DNA of 64,000 nucleotides, taken from assembly GCA_000149265.1 (NCBI GenBank), contig CH002078.1, positions 784,850 through 848,849 on the forward strand, in the 5' to 3' direction. A program made the translations under genes and the position numbers. This DNA comes from Ciona savignyi. Its lineage: Eukaryota; Chordata; Ascidiacea; Phlebobranchia; Cionidae. Shown one piece after another: positions 22,540 to 33,417 of the stretch. Under the pieces are notes generated by a model. That model ran no database searches and was not told the DNA's origin. It worked only from the letters and a program-made list of their open reading frames with translations. Each line of letters starts with the position of its first letter. Position 1 is the stretch's first letter.

Positions 22540-25500
22540 TTGGGACAAATATTGACCACGGAGCAGTGGCATAACCACAGCAAGGAGGAAGTGTTGATAT
22601 ACGGGACGTCCATGGCGTGCTGCCTTTACTTGCAATATATAGACGTTGGGAGTTTGGTTGGAGAGTGTTCGATGCATATAATACAAAATCTTGACGCCAG
22701 CCTCCTGTAAAAATGAGTTATACAATATGTAAATGAGTAGGGTGATTTGCGCGATTGGTAAATGTGGTTAAAGTGACGAGATCACCCACTGAGTGTTCAG
22801 TAGGGATTCCGATTTTAATCGCATGGTAACATAAAAACAATACGGTAGTATGGCCGAATGGTTAACGTGACCAATAGGTAGAGTAATTCTAGACAAAGCG
22901 ATTTGATTGACGAGCCTATCAGATGTTCGAAACCCAGTCCTGCAATGAATAAACAAAATAAATGATGTAAATGTTAATACGAAGAGGAAAAAACATGAGC
23001 ATCAACTTCTTTCGAGAATAAACGAATGTATGCCTCACCTATAGGAGTGAATTTAAATGTACTCAGTATAATGCGGTATAGGCCTATACTCTGTTATAAC
23101 ATGTATAACACTGGGCATATATAGGTCCCTAGTTTGTGTAGTTTATTTGTTTGCTCCTGTGTTACAATAAAAAAGAATAGAACAATTATTTCAAGTTAAG
23201 GAGACAGGATAAAACTGCAAAACTACATTAGTTAAAACCCGTCAGTAAATAGAAATATTACAAATTACGGGGAAAAATGCCGTTAAATTTTGAGATGACT
23301 ATAGTTATGTGCAATGAAATAGGTACCTGCGGTGCAACTTGTTTTACGTATCAGCCATTTATTCCCTGTCCCAGGGTTCCGAGCTTTGCAGAAATAGATT
23401 AAAGTATTGTAAGCTCCTACCGGGCTGCAGAAAGATGTTGTAATCAAAGGGTGCAACCAATTATGGACATTTAATATAACTATTATAGACATTTAATATA
23501 ACCTATTATTCACATTAAATATGTCAACCACGTGTTCAAGCATCACTATTTGTAAAACACAATTTTTATGCCTGTGTTTATGCAAGCAGGGTCCATAACC
23601 ATATTTGGTGTATTTTATATACCGAGTATAAGGTTAATTTCTGCAGGCAGTAACGCATGGATCCCCGAAGTAACAAACCAACTTGTTATACTTGTTATTG
23701 TAAGTTTTAATCCATGACATACCTTTTATAATCAGCATATAAAGCTAAAATTAATGTTTTAGGTTATTTCCTTTGGTAAATTTGAAATGTAATGTGGTAC
23801 AACAGTGGATAAAGCTGTAACACTCTACCAAATGTGATTAAAATTGGAACATCCGTTTAAGCGCTATGCCCCAAAAGGCTTAAATACTGTTTTGGTTACG
23901 TTCCAGGGGAATTCCTAAAAATTAATTACCCAAATTTTTGGTCTCTGCATAATAAAATCATGCTGGCTAACAAATGGAAAAAGTTTCAATATGCACATGC
24001 CATCTCTGTCACAATTATGATTATGGCACAAATCTTCATTTTTGGGATATGTTTAAGGTAATTATATTCTAATTCTAATTGGTAAAGCACTGGATAACAC
24101 ACTAAGTTTTTAACAAAAATTCTGGACATAATTACAGCTGCTGCTCATAGGGTATGCTTTTAAAATATAAATTTTTAAACGAAAATACTGTTTTGATTTT
24201 TAACGTCTCAGGGGAATTCCCTTGGATTTATTATTTGCAATTTTGGTTCCTGCATATCTAGATCATGTTCTCTGACAAATGATTAAGTTTCCTTTAAGTT
24301 GCAATTCCATTACTAATTTTCATAGATGGGGAGGCGACATGCATTGCCATATCACCCCGACATCTTCAACAAGTAATTGAATTAGCCGTGAAAAACTAAA
24401 TTGGTCTGTTTTAGGAATTTAGCTACCTTTCACTATAACGCTTGACAAGATACTTTAATTTATTTTCATATGTGGTAAAATATTCGTAAATATGACACGA
24501 ATATTATTTTTAAATGCACATAGAAAGGAAGTTTGGTTTAATAACTAGAGAGTGTCAACCACGTGTTTAACCACCACTATTTGTAAACCACATGTTGTAT
24601 GCCATATATTCATGCTACAGGGTCCCTAACCACAGATTGTATTTTTTACACCGATGTTATAGTTTGTTACTGGTAGCATAAACGCATGGGTCCCTGAGGT
24701 AACAATCTATTTATCCATGTTCATTACCCAACATATTTATTGTGCGATATGTGCACGCCAGGTCCATGTTATTCAAAAGTCCAGAAAGTTTTAAACGGAC
24801 TGCAATAGTTTTGTTTCTGCAAGCATAAACGGATAGGTCCCATAGTTGTTAAACCAAACTTCTTTTCATGTGTATTGTGTAGTTAGAAAAAGAATATTCG
24901 TGTAAGATTTACTAACATTTCACGACAAATGTTTTAAATTAAAGCCTATTGTCAAGCAAGCACTGTAGTGAAATAAAGCTAAATTCCCCACACAGCCCGC
25001 TTTAGTTTTTCACGGCTTCGGGAAAATCCCCTGGGTTCAGTACATAAATTTCTGTGTTGACATATCTTGGTTATGTTATCTAACAATTTTTAAAGTCATA
25101 ATCCGATTTGACGATTCTTTGTTGGAGATGTCGGGGCAATATGGCATGCCTGTCACTATCAATATTTAAGAACAAAATCTTATTGTTTAGGGTATTTTCC
25201 TAAATATTTTTTTTATTTCTTCTAAGATTTAAATCAGTGGCTATTGCACTTACATTTCACCAAATCTGATTGAAAATGGAGCAGCCGTGTTCTAGCGTTA
25301 TACCCCCAAAAAAACTATTTTTAGAACAAAATACCGTTTTGGTTTTTAACGTACCCGGGAGAATTCCCCTGGATTTATGACCCAAAATATTGGGTTCTGC
25401 ATATCTTAGCCATATTGTCTAATAATTCACAATTTTTATTGCGATCCTAGTAGTCCTTTGGTACATATCGGGGTGACATGGCATGCCTGTCAAACTATGA

Positions 25501-27277
25501 TTTAAAGACAAACTTTTAGTTTATGAGATATTTTCCTAGATAATGTCTTTATTTCTTTCAATTGTTAAATTAGTAGCTAATGCACTTCTATTTCCCCAAA
25601 CCTGTTTAAATTTGGAGCAGCCATTCTAGCGCTACACCCAAAAAAAGCCATTTTTAGAACAAAATACTGCTTTGGTTTTTAATGTGTGAAGGGAATTCCC
25701 CTTGATTTATCACCCAAAATTTTAGTTTCTGCATATCTGGACCATGTTGTCTAACAAATGACAAAGTTTTATTGCGATTCCATTACCCCTTTTGGTAGAT
25801 GACGGGCCCACAAATCATACTTGTCACAATCATGGTTTAGGAATAAATCTTCATTTTTAGGGTTTTTCCCAGGGTAATTTTTTTCTTTCTTCTAAGTGGT
25901 GAAGCAGTTGCTAATGAACTTATATTCCACCAAATTTAATTTAAATTGGAGCAGGCGTTCAAGCGCTATTCCCCAAAAACCTAAATTTTTATAAAAAAAT
26001 GCTCATTTGCTTTTTAAAGACTCAGGGAAATTCCCCTGAATTTTTCACCTAAAAGTTTAGTTTTTGCATATCTAGACCATGTTGTCTAACAAATGACAAA
26101 GTTTTATTGTGATTCCATTACCTCTTTTGGTAGATGTCGGGCCACAAGCCATATCTGTTACAATCATGGTTTAGGAATAAATCTTCATTTTTAGGGTATT
26201 TCCCTAGATAACTTTTTTTCTTTCTTTTAAGTGATAAAACAGTTACTAATGAACTTACATTCCACCAAATCTGATTTAAATTGGAGCAAGCGTTTAAGCG
26301 CTATGCCCAAAAAAGCTAAATTTTTTAGAAAAAAAATAGGTTTTGGTTTTTTTAAACTTCCGTGGGGAATTCCCCTGGTTTAATAACCCAAAATTTTTGT
26401 TTCTGCATATCTAGTCCATGTTGTCTAAAAAATGTCAAATTTTCATTGCGATTCAATTACCCCTTTTGTAGATGTCGGGTCCACAAATCATACCTGTCAC
26501 AATCATGGTTTAGGAATAAATCTTCATTTTTAGGGTATTTCCCTAGATAACTTTTTTCTTTCTTTTAAGTGGTAAAGCAGTTGCTAATGAACTTACATTC
26601 CACCAAATCTAATTCAAATTAGAGCAAGCGTTTAAGCGCTATGCCCAAAAAAGCTAAATTTTTGAAAAAAGTACCGTTTTGGTTTTTACCGTCCCTGGGG
26701 AATTTCCCTAGAAAATCACCTAAAATTTTGGTGNNNNNNNNNNNNNNNNNNNNNNNNNNNNNNNNNNNNNNNNNNNNNNNNNNNNNNNNNNNNNNNNNNN
26801 NNNNNNNNNNNNNNNNNNNNNNNNNNNNNNNNNNNNNNNNNNNNNNNNNNNNNNNNNNNNNNNNNNNNNNNNNNNNNNNNNNNNNNNNNNNNNNNNNNNN
26901 NNNNNNNNNNNNNNNNNNNNNNNNNNNNNNNNNNNNNNNNNNNNNNNNNNNNNNNNNNNNNNNNNNNNNNNNNNNNNNNNNNNNNNNNNNNNNNNNNNNN
27001 NNNNNNNNNNNNNNNNNNNNNNNNNNNTAGTTAAGTATGCAATGCCATAGCGCTACTCGTACCTGGAATACATCTGAAATGATGTAATTTCCCCTTCATT
27101 TGTGCTGAATGTTACTGATCGCCATGGTGGTGTCGGTAAAGATTGTGATGTGGTATACATGTATACGTAAGGAGGTGGAGCGGCATAAAAAACACGGACT
27201 TGCGCGAGGTTGACGGTCGACACTGTTGTAACAAAGGATACAACATTGAAGATTATCCCGGTGATTAGAAAAAACAT
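22540..27277 (-). CDS. Nested alternative first exons (D1-D3) with own signal peptide, left copy
   Basis: Exons: 27277-27063, 23424-23327, 22704-22540. Phases are 2 then 1, and the last donor leaves phase 1, which matches CAP exon 7 at 19671. D1 starts 'MFFLITGIIFNVVSFVTTV', a signal peptide, followed by 'VRVFYAAPPPYVYMYTTS'. The D2 acceptor is excellent (catctttctgcag). D2-D3 encode a Cys-containing extracellular-looking region ('TLIYFCKARNPGTGNKW', 'GGWRQDFVLYASNTLQPNSQ', 'LYIASKGSTPWTSRIS', 'PPCCGY'), which I do not recognise. Because all three lie inside CAP intron 6 on the same strand and no terminal exon of their own was seen, the best reading is an alternative promoter giving a D-CAP fusion. 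An independent nested gene is possible. All three exons are intact in this arm. Confidence 0.55.
22845..22945 (+). mobile_element. SINE family B
   Basis: 'tatggccgaatggttaacgt' is followed by 'gatgttcgaaacccagtcct', giving A- and B-box-like segments without a foldable anticodon arm. Mirror at about 42165-42260. Confidence 0.6.
23515..26733 (+). mobile_element. Foldback element 2, left arm: tandem ~334-bp units
   Basis: Starts 'atgtcaaccacgtgttcaag'. A second terminus-like module lies at 24546 ('gagagtgtcaaccacgtg'). From about 24960 to the gap there is a clean head-to-tail array. The landmark 'catgcctgtcacaatcatgg' recurs at about 25149, 25482, 25816, 26150 and 26487, a period of 333-337 bp. 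Each unit carries 'gcgctatgcccaaaaaagct', a GGGGAATTCCCC-type palindrome, 'gttgtctaacaaatgacaaa' and 'agggtatttccctaga'. It is non-coding. The apparent ORF at 26362-26550 is one unit. Confidence 0.8.
26734..27027. other. Assembly gap (294 N)
   Basis: The gap interrupts the 334-bp array just before exon D1. An estimated (non-100) size suggests a sized gap. The mirror region in the right arm (37985-38480) is sequenced. Confidence 0.98.
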
Positions 27278-27949
27278 AAGGGGTGTTATAATATTGATAA
27301 TTCTCCAATTACATCGTGCCTATTGCGGTCCACTGTGACAATTTCCGCTAATTACCCTTCACAAGGACACAACCAACCAGCTAGCGACTAGATTTGAACC
27401 TTAACCATTCAGATTAAAAAAAATGCACCAATTTTACAATCTAATAGGCAAATTAATATTTGTTTTAAAGGTTGTGTTCTTGTAACCTTTTGAACGATTA
27501 TTGCAAAAAATCTCATTTATGTGTAAAATTTAAGAAAAACGACCAATGAACCAAATGAGTCCAAACTTGTTCAGTACCGTGTTTTTTAACAACCATTAAA
27601 TAATTGCGGCATCGTGAAATTATTTATCGAATAATCTATCAGTGATGTGGTTAGACAGCTTTTAAATGAATGGCTGTAGAAATACACGAAAATTTATTGA
27701 ATGAATTGGACGAGATAATCGGTATGTTCATACTAACGTTCCAAAGCTTTAATTGTATCTAACGTTCCAAAGCTTCAACCCATAAATCTATAATAAACAG
27801 ATGGTTAAAATTTCTTAGGCTACTGCTGCTGTTACAACAGCGTTAAGTTTTTTTATATAAACTTCGGTATATTTATCGGTTGTCTTTACCGTTCGATAGC
27901 ACGACCGTACAATATATCTATTGATAACTAAATAATTCGTATAATAGAA

Positions 27950-28065
27950 TAGATTGGGAATTGTTTGTTCCCGTAACCGAATGGTAAACGGAACGAATTT
28001 TATACGATTTCATACAAAACCTATCTTCGGGACGAGCCCATCATGGAATCGAACCTTGGCCAGAA
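27950..28065 (+). mobile_element. SINE family B
   Basis: 'accgaatggtaaacggaacg' and 'catcatggaatcgaaccttg' flank a degraded tRNA-like middle. It lies beside exon 6 of the CAP gene. Mirror at 36955-37070. Confidence 0.55.
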
Positions 28066-28261
28066 AAATATATTGGAAAGTTATATTGGATGTGGTCAGT
28101 TGTAACATCTATATATGTTTTAACAATATTATTGGATTTACATGTAGACGTCGTAGTGGTACTTTGAGTTGTTGCAGGTATCCGGTCGGAATTTGTGTCT
28201 TGGGTGTCGGTTGAGCAAAAGCCAAATGTCAGCGGACAGTGGAGAATCATGTGACTGTTTA

Positions 28262-28365
28262 ATTACAGGTGTTAGGATGGGAAAGGAGTATATTTATGTT
28301 TATCCCCTTGAATGAAAAAAACAAGGGGGTTAAAACACGGGCAATCGTCAGATTAAATCGTCAAA
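28262..28365 (-). mobile_element. SINE family A, 3' part
   Basis: Minus-strand 'aacccccttgtttttttcat' and 'gggcaatcgtcag' match family A tails. It lies in intron 5 between exons 5 and 6. Mirror at 36658-36755. Confidence 0.65.
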
Positions 28366-29042
28366 AAAGGGTGTTTTACTACAACTTACAATCTTTTGAG
28401 TGATGTTGCATTGCAGGCGCCTTGGCACGTTTTTAAACATTCACAATCTGATACGTCATTCTCGCGTGCTGAAATTGAATTGAAGTTATAATCGGAAATA
28501 GCACTATACATTTAACTGTTTCGTTGTACAACTGAAAACCCCACACAAAAGAATAAGACACTTAGCCTAAGCATATATCCTCCTGACCGCGGTATAGGTT
28601 TAATATACATTAGTATAAGTTTTTTGTTTATCTCCGAAAATGGGAACACGTGAGGGGCATAAACGCACGGGTCGTCATTACTCCGCGTCGACCGAGCTCT
28701 TGCAGTGTGTTTTTAGTATGATTCAGACCTTTAATTTAATAGAACTTATCTTTCCGCTAAGTTCAGGCAATGTTTGTTAAGTGCCTTGTCACAACTTTCA
28801 CAACTGTATTGTTAGTTACAATTTTCCAATCTACAACCCTTCGGCTGAAAGGCGAACAAAAAATTTTGCTAGATAATAAGTAATTCAATCGCTTACTTTC
28901 GCAGTATCCATTAAAGCAACTAATCGACATATACTGCGTGGTGTGTGGTCCAATTGATCGCTTCCGAACTTTAACGTTCAACCCTCGTCTGAAAATGGAC
29001 ACGTTTTTACCGCCAACCCGACAACGGTTCGGATAGCAGAAT

Positions 29043-29335
29043 TAGGATAGGATATTCAAGTTTATTCTCGTGAATGGGAAAACCAAGGGGATTAACACAC
29101 AGGCAAGCGTCAGATCACTACCCGCCCACTGTCGCTTACCGGAGCTATTGCAGTGTATTGTATACGATGGAGACATTCCTTCAATTTGGTAAAACCCATT
29201 AATCCGCTGGGTTTAGGCAATGTCCGTTAAGTGTCTTTCTTAAGGACACAACCGAATAGCCAGCGACCAATTTCGTATCTGCAAACCTTCGTGTGAAAGG
29301 GAACACACTTAACCACTAGACTAATATGTCGGAAA
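29043..29335 (-). mobile_element. SINE family A, near full length
   Basis: Minus-strand head 'gtccgacatattagtctagtgg' region, 'cgaaggtttgcagatacgaa', 'gattaatgggttttaccaaa' and tail 'gttaatccccttggttttcc'. It lies in intron 3. The better-preserved mirror copy is 35683-35968. A degraded relative spans about 28640-28850. Confidence 0.75.
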
Positions 29336-29439
29336 GACTTAAACTTTATATGGTAAGATAATCACGATACAATTAGTATCTTACAGAATTAGCATGGCGA
29401 TTATCGATATATCGTTGCAGCCATACTTGCAACCAGTGT

Positions 29440-29990
29440 TACGGTGTTATGGCTGAATGCTTAACGCGAGCCATACACATTCCAATTCTATACATAAACG
29501 GTCTTAGTAACGAGACCACAATTGGATTGAAACTTAGCCCGGCAAAATAAACAAACCTGCAACAACTAAACTCTCCCCACTCGCTGGTTAATGATTGTTT
29601 TCTTACAGGTGGATTCATCAGACCATCAGTGACGATCACGGTTGTGTTTATCAGATTGCTCTACAAAATTCAATACATGGTGCACTCTAACTGAATCCAT
29701 GTTTCATACAGACGGTCATATAACTAAAATGTCTATTTACAACCCATAGATTAGTCTGCTGGGGCAAAGCGTCGCCTTTCAGCCGAAGGTTGAATATTTG
29801 ACACTGATTTTTCGGTAGTGTTTTGTGTCAACCGACATTGAATTAATCCAGTGTAATGATGGGTTCTACCAAATTAAAGAAACGTCTGAAACATTTACAA
29901 CACACAGACATAGCTCTTGTAATCCGGCGGTGTCGCAAGCTAAACTCACGATTACCCATATGTTAAAACACCGACTTCGTTTTCCCACCA
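29440..29990 (+). mobile_element. SINE family B and degraded SINE family A on either side of exon 3
   Basis: Family B at about 29440-29545 ('tatggctgaatgcttaacgc', 'ggattgaaacttagcc'). Degraded family A at about 29740-29990 ('gcgtcgcctttcagccgaag', 'gatgggttctaccaaattaa'). Exon 3 (29660-29557) lies between them. Mirror copies at 35465-35575 and 35010-35240. Confidence 0.6.
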
Positions 29991-30426
29991 ATCCTATAAA
30001 ACTATTTTCACACTTAGTCAAATAAAAATAATTAAAAAAACATGCCGTATCCAAAGAAGTATTATTACCAATTTATAATCTAGAGACTTACATCTATGAG
30101 AGTGGTTTCCGGCTTTACTGTATGCAAATTGCCTTCGGGTAATAAATCCTGTGGCTCAATACTACTACCTGTGTATTGGAATCGGATATCCTAAGCCGGG
30201 TTGCCGCTTGACACGGTTATCTGAAATATAAAATAATTGTGGGTCACATTTGAAAAAAAACTGCACACATTGATTTGTCCATTTTTTTGTTTTGTTAGTT
30301 GTTTTACCATAGCAGTGGAAAATAACCGAGTGCGATTAAAAAGAAAGACGACCAAAAATAAAACATTTCAAGAATACTAGACATCGGTAGTCGACACAGG
30401 GGTTTGTTATCAATAATGGAATTCAA

Positions 30427-30757
30427 AATTTTAAAAAGAGGTTTTATATCGTACTTACTAACAACAGGTTACCTAAAATCTGTAAAAAGGCAAGAATCAT
30501 ATATTGCTGAATATCCCAACGTTCCAAGAACGGGTTCGACCGAACCCATGCGAACTTCTTCAATCCCATCACTGGTGTTATCTTACCTCACCACGTGAAC
30601 GCCGAGTTACCAAAGCCAGTACAGTTGTTTTAATGTGGTGGAGGCATTTGTAGTACTTTGATTAACTTACTAACTTCCCGCAAATTTAATTGCCGGCACA
30701 CCATCGGCTTGATTCAATCCCAAATCATTCTTTTCCCAGCCTGCGGCTGACGTTCAA
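30427..30757. mobile_element. 331-bp left-arm-specific insertion with TTCAA target duplication
   Basis: The left arm reads 'ggaattcaa' at 30418-30426 and 'ttcaagatgacg' from 30753. The right arm lacks what lies between and has one uninterrupted ttgaa (34556-34560). The inserted segment therefore carries a 5-bp direct duplication, TTCAA. No inverted termini or poly(A) are seen, and the family is unknown. It lies in intron 1 of the left CAP gene. Confidence 0.65.
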
Positions 30758-31089
30758 GATGACGTATAAAAAATTAAATTGATATCAATGAGCGGCCGGA
30801 TCTGACGAGTGGTACACTCTGAATCCTAGTTATTAAGTGTTGGTTGTTTAGGTAACAATGGAGGTGTTTCCTTAATGTTGGTATGGTTGGTAGCAGTATG
30901 TGCTTAGACTTCGCGATAGTGTCTCCTGTTTAGCTTTGCAGTTTTATAATATCCTAAATGACGTTCGTGAAATAAATGTGTGGTGATTTTATATTTTCTA
31001 GCTATGATTTGGGAAAAAAAGGTTTTAATGTTTTTGGACGCCTTTAAGTTTAAGTCTAAGCTTCTGTTTCAAGTTGTAAAAATTCCAAG

Positions 31090-31260
31090 ACTTCCTGTGG
31101 TAGGATTTTAAGTGACAGCCTTTTTGTAATGTCAGTTTGCATTGAAGAGCTAGGGAGAATAATTGACGACTCTAATAGCCAGGTCTACAGGTAACCTTCG
31201 TTGAAGTGTATTTACTTTTACAAAAACGGCTGTCGATTCGTTGAAGCGTATTTACTTTTA
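31090..31260. other. Block difference between arms
   Basis: Between 'aagttgtaaaaatt' and 'aaacgaac' the left arm has about 170 bp, including a duplicated 'cgttgaag(t/c)gtatttactttta'. The right arm has about 23 unrelated bp (34215-34237). The rest of intron 1 has no features I recognise. Confidence 0.5.
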
Positions 31261-32054
31261 CTTACTACTAAACGAACTAACGATTTGTTTCGTGACATAG
31301 ACGTTAACCTAAATTCCTCGATGAGAATCTCCTGTGCACTGACTTCAGCCAGCATTTTATCATCTAACTTAAAGGATCTACATATTAACAAACGTTCTTA
31401 TATCTTCCCTAAATTAATGATTCCTTCGCTGAATAATTTGGCTTGAACGAAAATGTATTGCAATTGCGACGTAACTTTCTTTTTCTTATAGATGTATTTA
31501 TTACCTTAAATTATTTTATTTTATAGGCAATATGGCCCAAATGTTGTAAAACAATTAAACATGTTTTATTTTTATATGCATTGTTGGCATGGACCCAATT
31601 GATTTTTAATTAAACATGCTATTGTATGAAACTAAAAACGGGACCCACAAGCCAAACTTAATGTTAATTTTTCTATATCTACTTTAGTATACATTTTCCA
31701 GCCCAGATTTCATATAAAGCATACTGAGGTATTATTTTTTGGTTTTCTAAAAAAATGCTCAGGCCTGTTAGCCTTCATGATCTGCAAACAACAAGTCTCC
31801 TATTTTTACCGGGTTCGGTCTGGTACCCACGATGCTAAGACTAATTTGACGATCGCAAAGCGGAAAAAGTAATAGTTGGGCTAAAATTTCTTTTATATAT
31901 TGTTGCTTTAAGGGCCCCATAAAAGAAATATTAAGAAATGCAATACCAAAGGACTTTTAGTTTTCTAAAGGACACCACTTACGTTCGCCGCTCCTGTTCG
32001 ACAAACAGCAAAAAACATTAACGCTGCTAAAAATCCCGACATTAAAATCTTCAT

Positions 32055-33417
32055 TATACAGTTTAAAATTCTGTAAAAAAATGTAAAATTTAAATTTTTG
32101 GAGCAGTACAACGATAAAATAAAAAAAGTTTTTCATGTGATTTTATTATAAAAACCTAAGCCCGGTTTGCTTTAGCCACTTATATTCTCGTTAGTGGTAA
32201 ATATGTTTAAAAGATTTGTCCACTATCACAGTAGCTTACTAAAATCTTTTTAAAACTACTTAATAAAATTCTAAAATGCAAATAGGAATGAAAATTAATA
32301 CAAAGTCTGACAGAATAGTCCACTGGTTTAGTGAGTCGTCTTCGAGTCGAAGGGTTGCAGATTATTTAAGACACTTTAATAGGATTGTGTTTTACAAACT
32401 AGAATACATGATAATGAAACCCTTGCTTCAATTATGTCTATTAATCAAATGCGCTTATTACGATATACAAATCGAATGAGGTGTAATGGCAAAAGTTAAC
32501 ACCGTAAATTCAAATGAGGTACTAATGCAAATCAAAGAATAGCGTGTGACGCAAAGAATTTTGCCAATGCAAATTATTTTCCCGATTAACACGCCTCGTT
32601 GTATGGAAATTGGTCGTTGTACGTATAAATACAAATGATAAATTGTGCCATTCACACAAGTTTGCTTCAACAAGCCGAGGAAGTACAAGATAACGACAGG
32701 TTCACTCTGATTCTTGAAGTAGGTGAGGTAACTTTCTACCATTCTAAGTTTTGACCCCGCGGTTACTGTGTCATTTTTAAAATACTCAGTAATATTCCCT
32801 ATATCTTTCGCGTATGCATAACAATATTATTATTATTTTTTCGCTACACTTTGCTTTAACTGCGATACGACAGGATAGGATATTTATGTTTATTCCCGTA
32901 AGTGCGAAAACCAATGGGGTTAGCACACGAACAATCGTCAGAACATCTCGCACCCACCGTCGGGTTACCGGAGCTATTGCAGTGTGTTGTGTATGATTCA
33001 AACATTCCTTCCATTTAGTAGAACCCATTATGCCCATGGGTTCGGATAATGTTTGGTAAATAGGCCTACCTTGCCCAAAGACACAACTGATTAGCTAGCC
33101 ACCAGTATTGAATCTGCAACCCTTCGACTCGAAGACGACTCAATAAACCAGTAGACTATTCTGTCAGACATTGTATTAATTTTCATTCCTATTTGCATTT
33201 TAGAATTTTATTAAGTAGTTTTAAAAAGATTTTAGTAAGCTACTGTAATAGTGGACGAATCTTTTAAACATATTTACCACTAACGAGAATTCAAGTGGCT
33301 AAAGCAAACCGGGCTTAGGTTTTTATAATAAAATCACATGAAAAACTTTTTTATTTTATCGTTGTACTGGTCCAAAAATTTAAATTTTACATTTTTTACA
33401 GAATTTTAAACTGAATA
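32055..33417. promoter_or_regulatory. Centre of the palindrome: divergent intergenic region of the two CAP gene copies
   Basis: The first exons of the two copies point away from each other, 1363 bp apart. Bases 32055-32366 and 33107-33417 are mirror images and would hold the proximal promoter of each copy. Bases 32367-33106 are not symmetric. No clear TATA box or initiator could be assigned. Confidence 0.6.
32865..33172 (-). mobile_element. Full SINE family A spanning the right border of the palindrome centre
   Basis: Minus strand: 'gtctgacagaatagtctact' head, 'tcgaagggttgcagattcaa', 'ataatgggttctactaaatg', tail 'gctaaccccattggttttcg'...'aatatcctatcct'. The left arm has only its first about 60 bp (32305-32366, plus strand), ending at 'gggttgcagatt'. 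Arm symmetry therefore stops inside this SINE. Confidence 0.8.

Larger units (their letters stand above)
16591..32054 (-). pseudogene. CRISP-like secreted CAP protein gene, left copy, with stop and deletion
   Basis: Twelve exons on the minus strand: 32054-31983, 30220-30092, 29660-29557, 28988-28897, 28468-28390, 28254-28142, 19671-19569, 19064-18919, 18714-18555, 18366-18169, 17395-17290, 16753-16591. All introns are GT/AG and phases match the right copy. Exon 1 is a signal peptide ('MKILMSGFLAALMFFAVC'). Exons 2-5 form an unrecognised Cys-containing region, exon 6 is Thr-rich, exons 7-10 form a CAP domain (HNFF, GENIGW, GHYTQMLW, HYYPAGN), and exons 11-12 are Cys-rich. Lesions: in-frame TAG in exon 2 (30193-30191), 5 nt missing in exon 8 near 19004 at the conserved RWAIH, and Cys replaced by Arg at the start of exon 5. 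The CAP1 motif in exon 10 is intact here, unlike in the right copy. It is extracellular by its signal peptide; function is unknown. Confidence 0.72.
7346..32366 (+). repeat. Left arm of giant imperfect inverted repeat
   Basis: Every recognisable element in this span recurs in reverse order and opposite strand between 33107 and 62198. Examples: 9282-9740 with 60271-59813, 12040 with 53212, 18403-18729 with 46816-46490, 22516 with 42587, 27053-27277 with 37971-37747, 29439 with 35571, 32276 with 33198. Paired coordinates sum to about 65000-65480 near the centre and about 69550 beyond the right-arm retrotransposon. Exons are nearly identical; introns show scattered substitutions and indels. Confidence 0.95.

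Noticed and set aside
23283-23492. 69-aa ORF as an independent gene
   Set aside because: Only 23424-23327 behaves as an exon; the rest is intron read-through on either side of good splice sites.
24960-26733. CRISPR array
   Set aside because: Units are ~334 bp with no short repeat/spacer alternation and the DNA is eukaryotic.
26641-27030. 129-aa ORF
   Set aside because: Most of it is an N gap.
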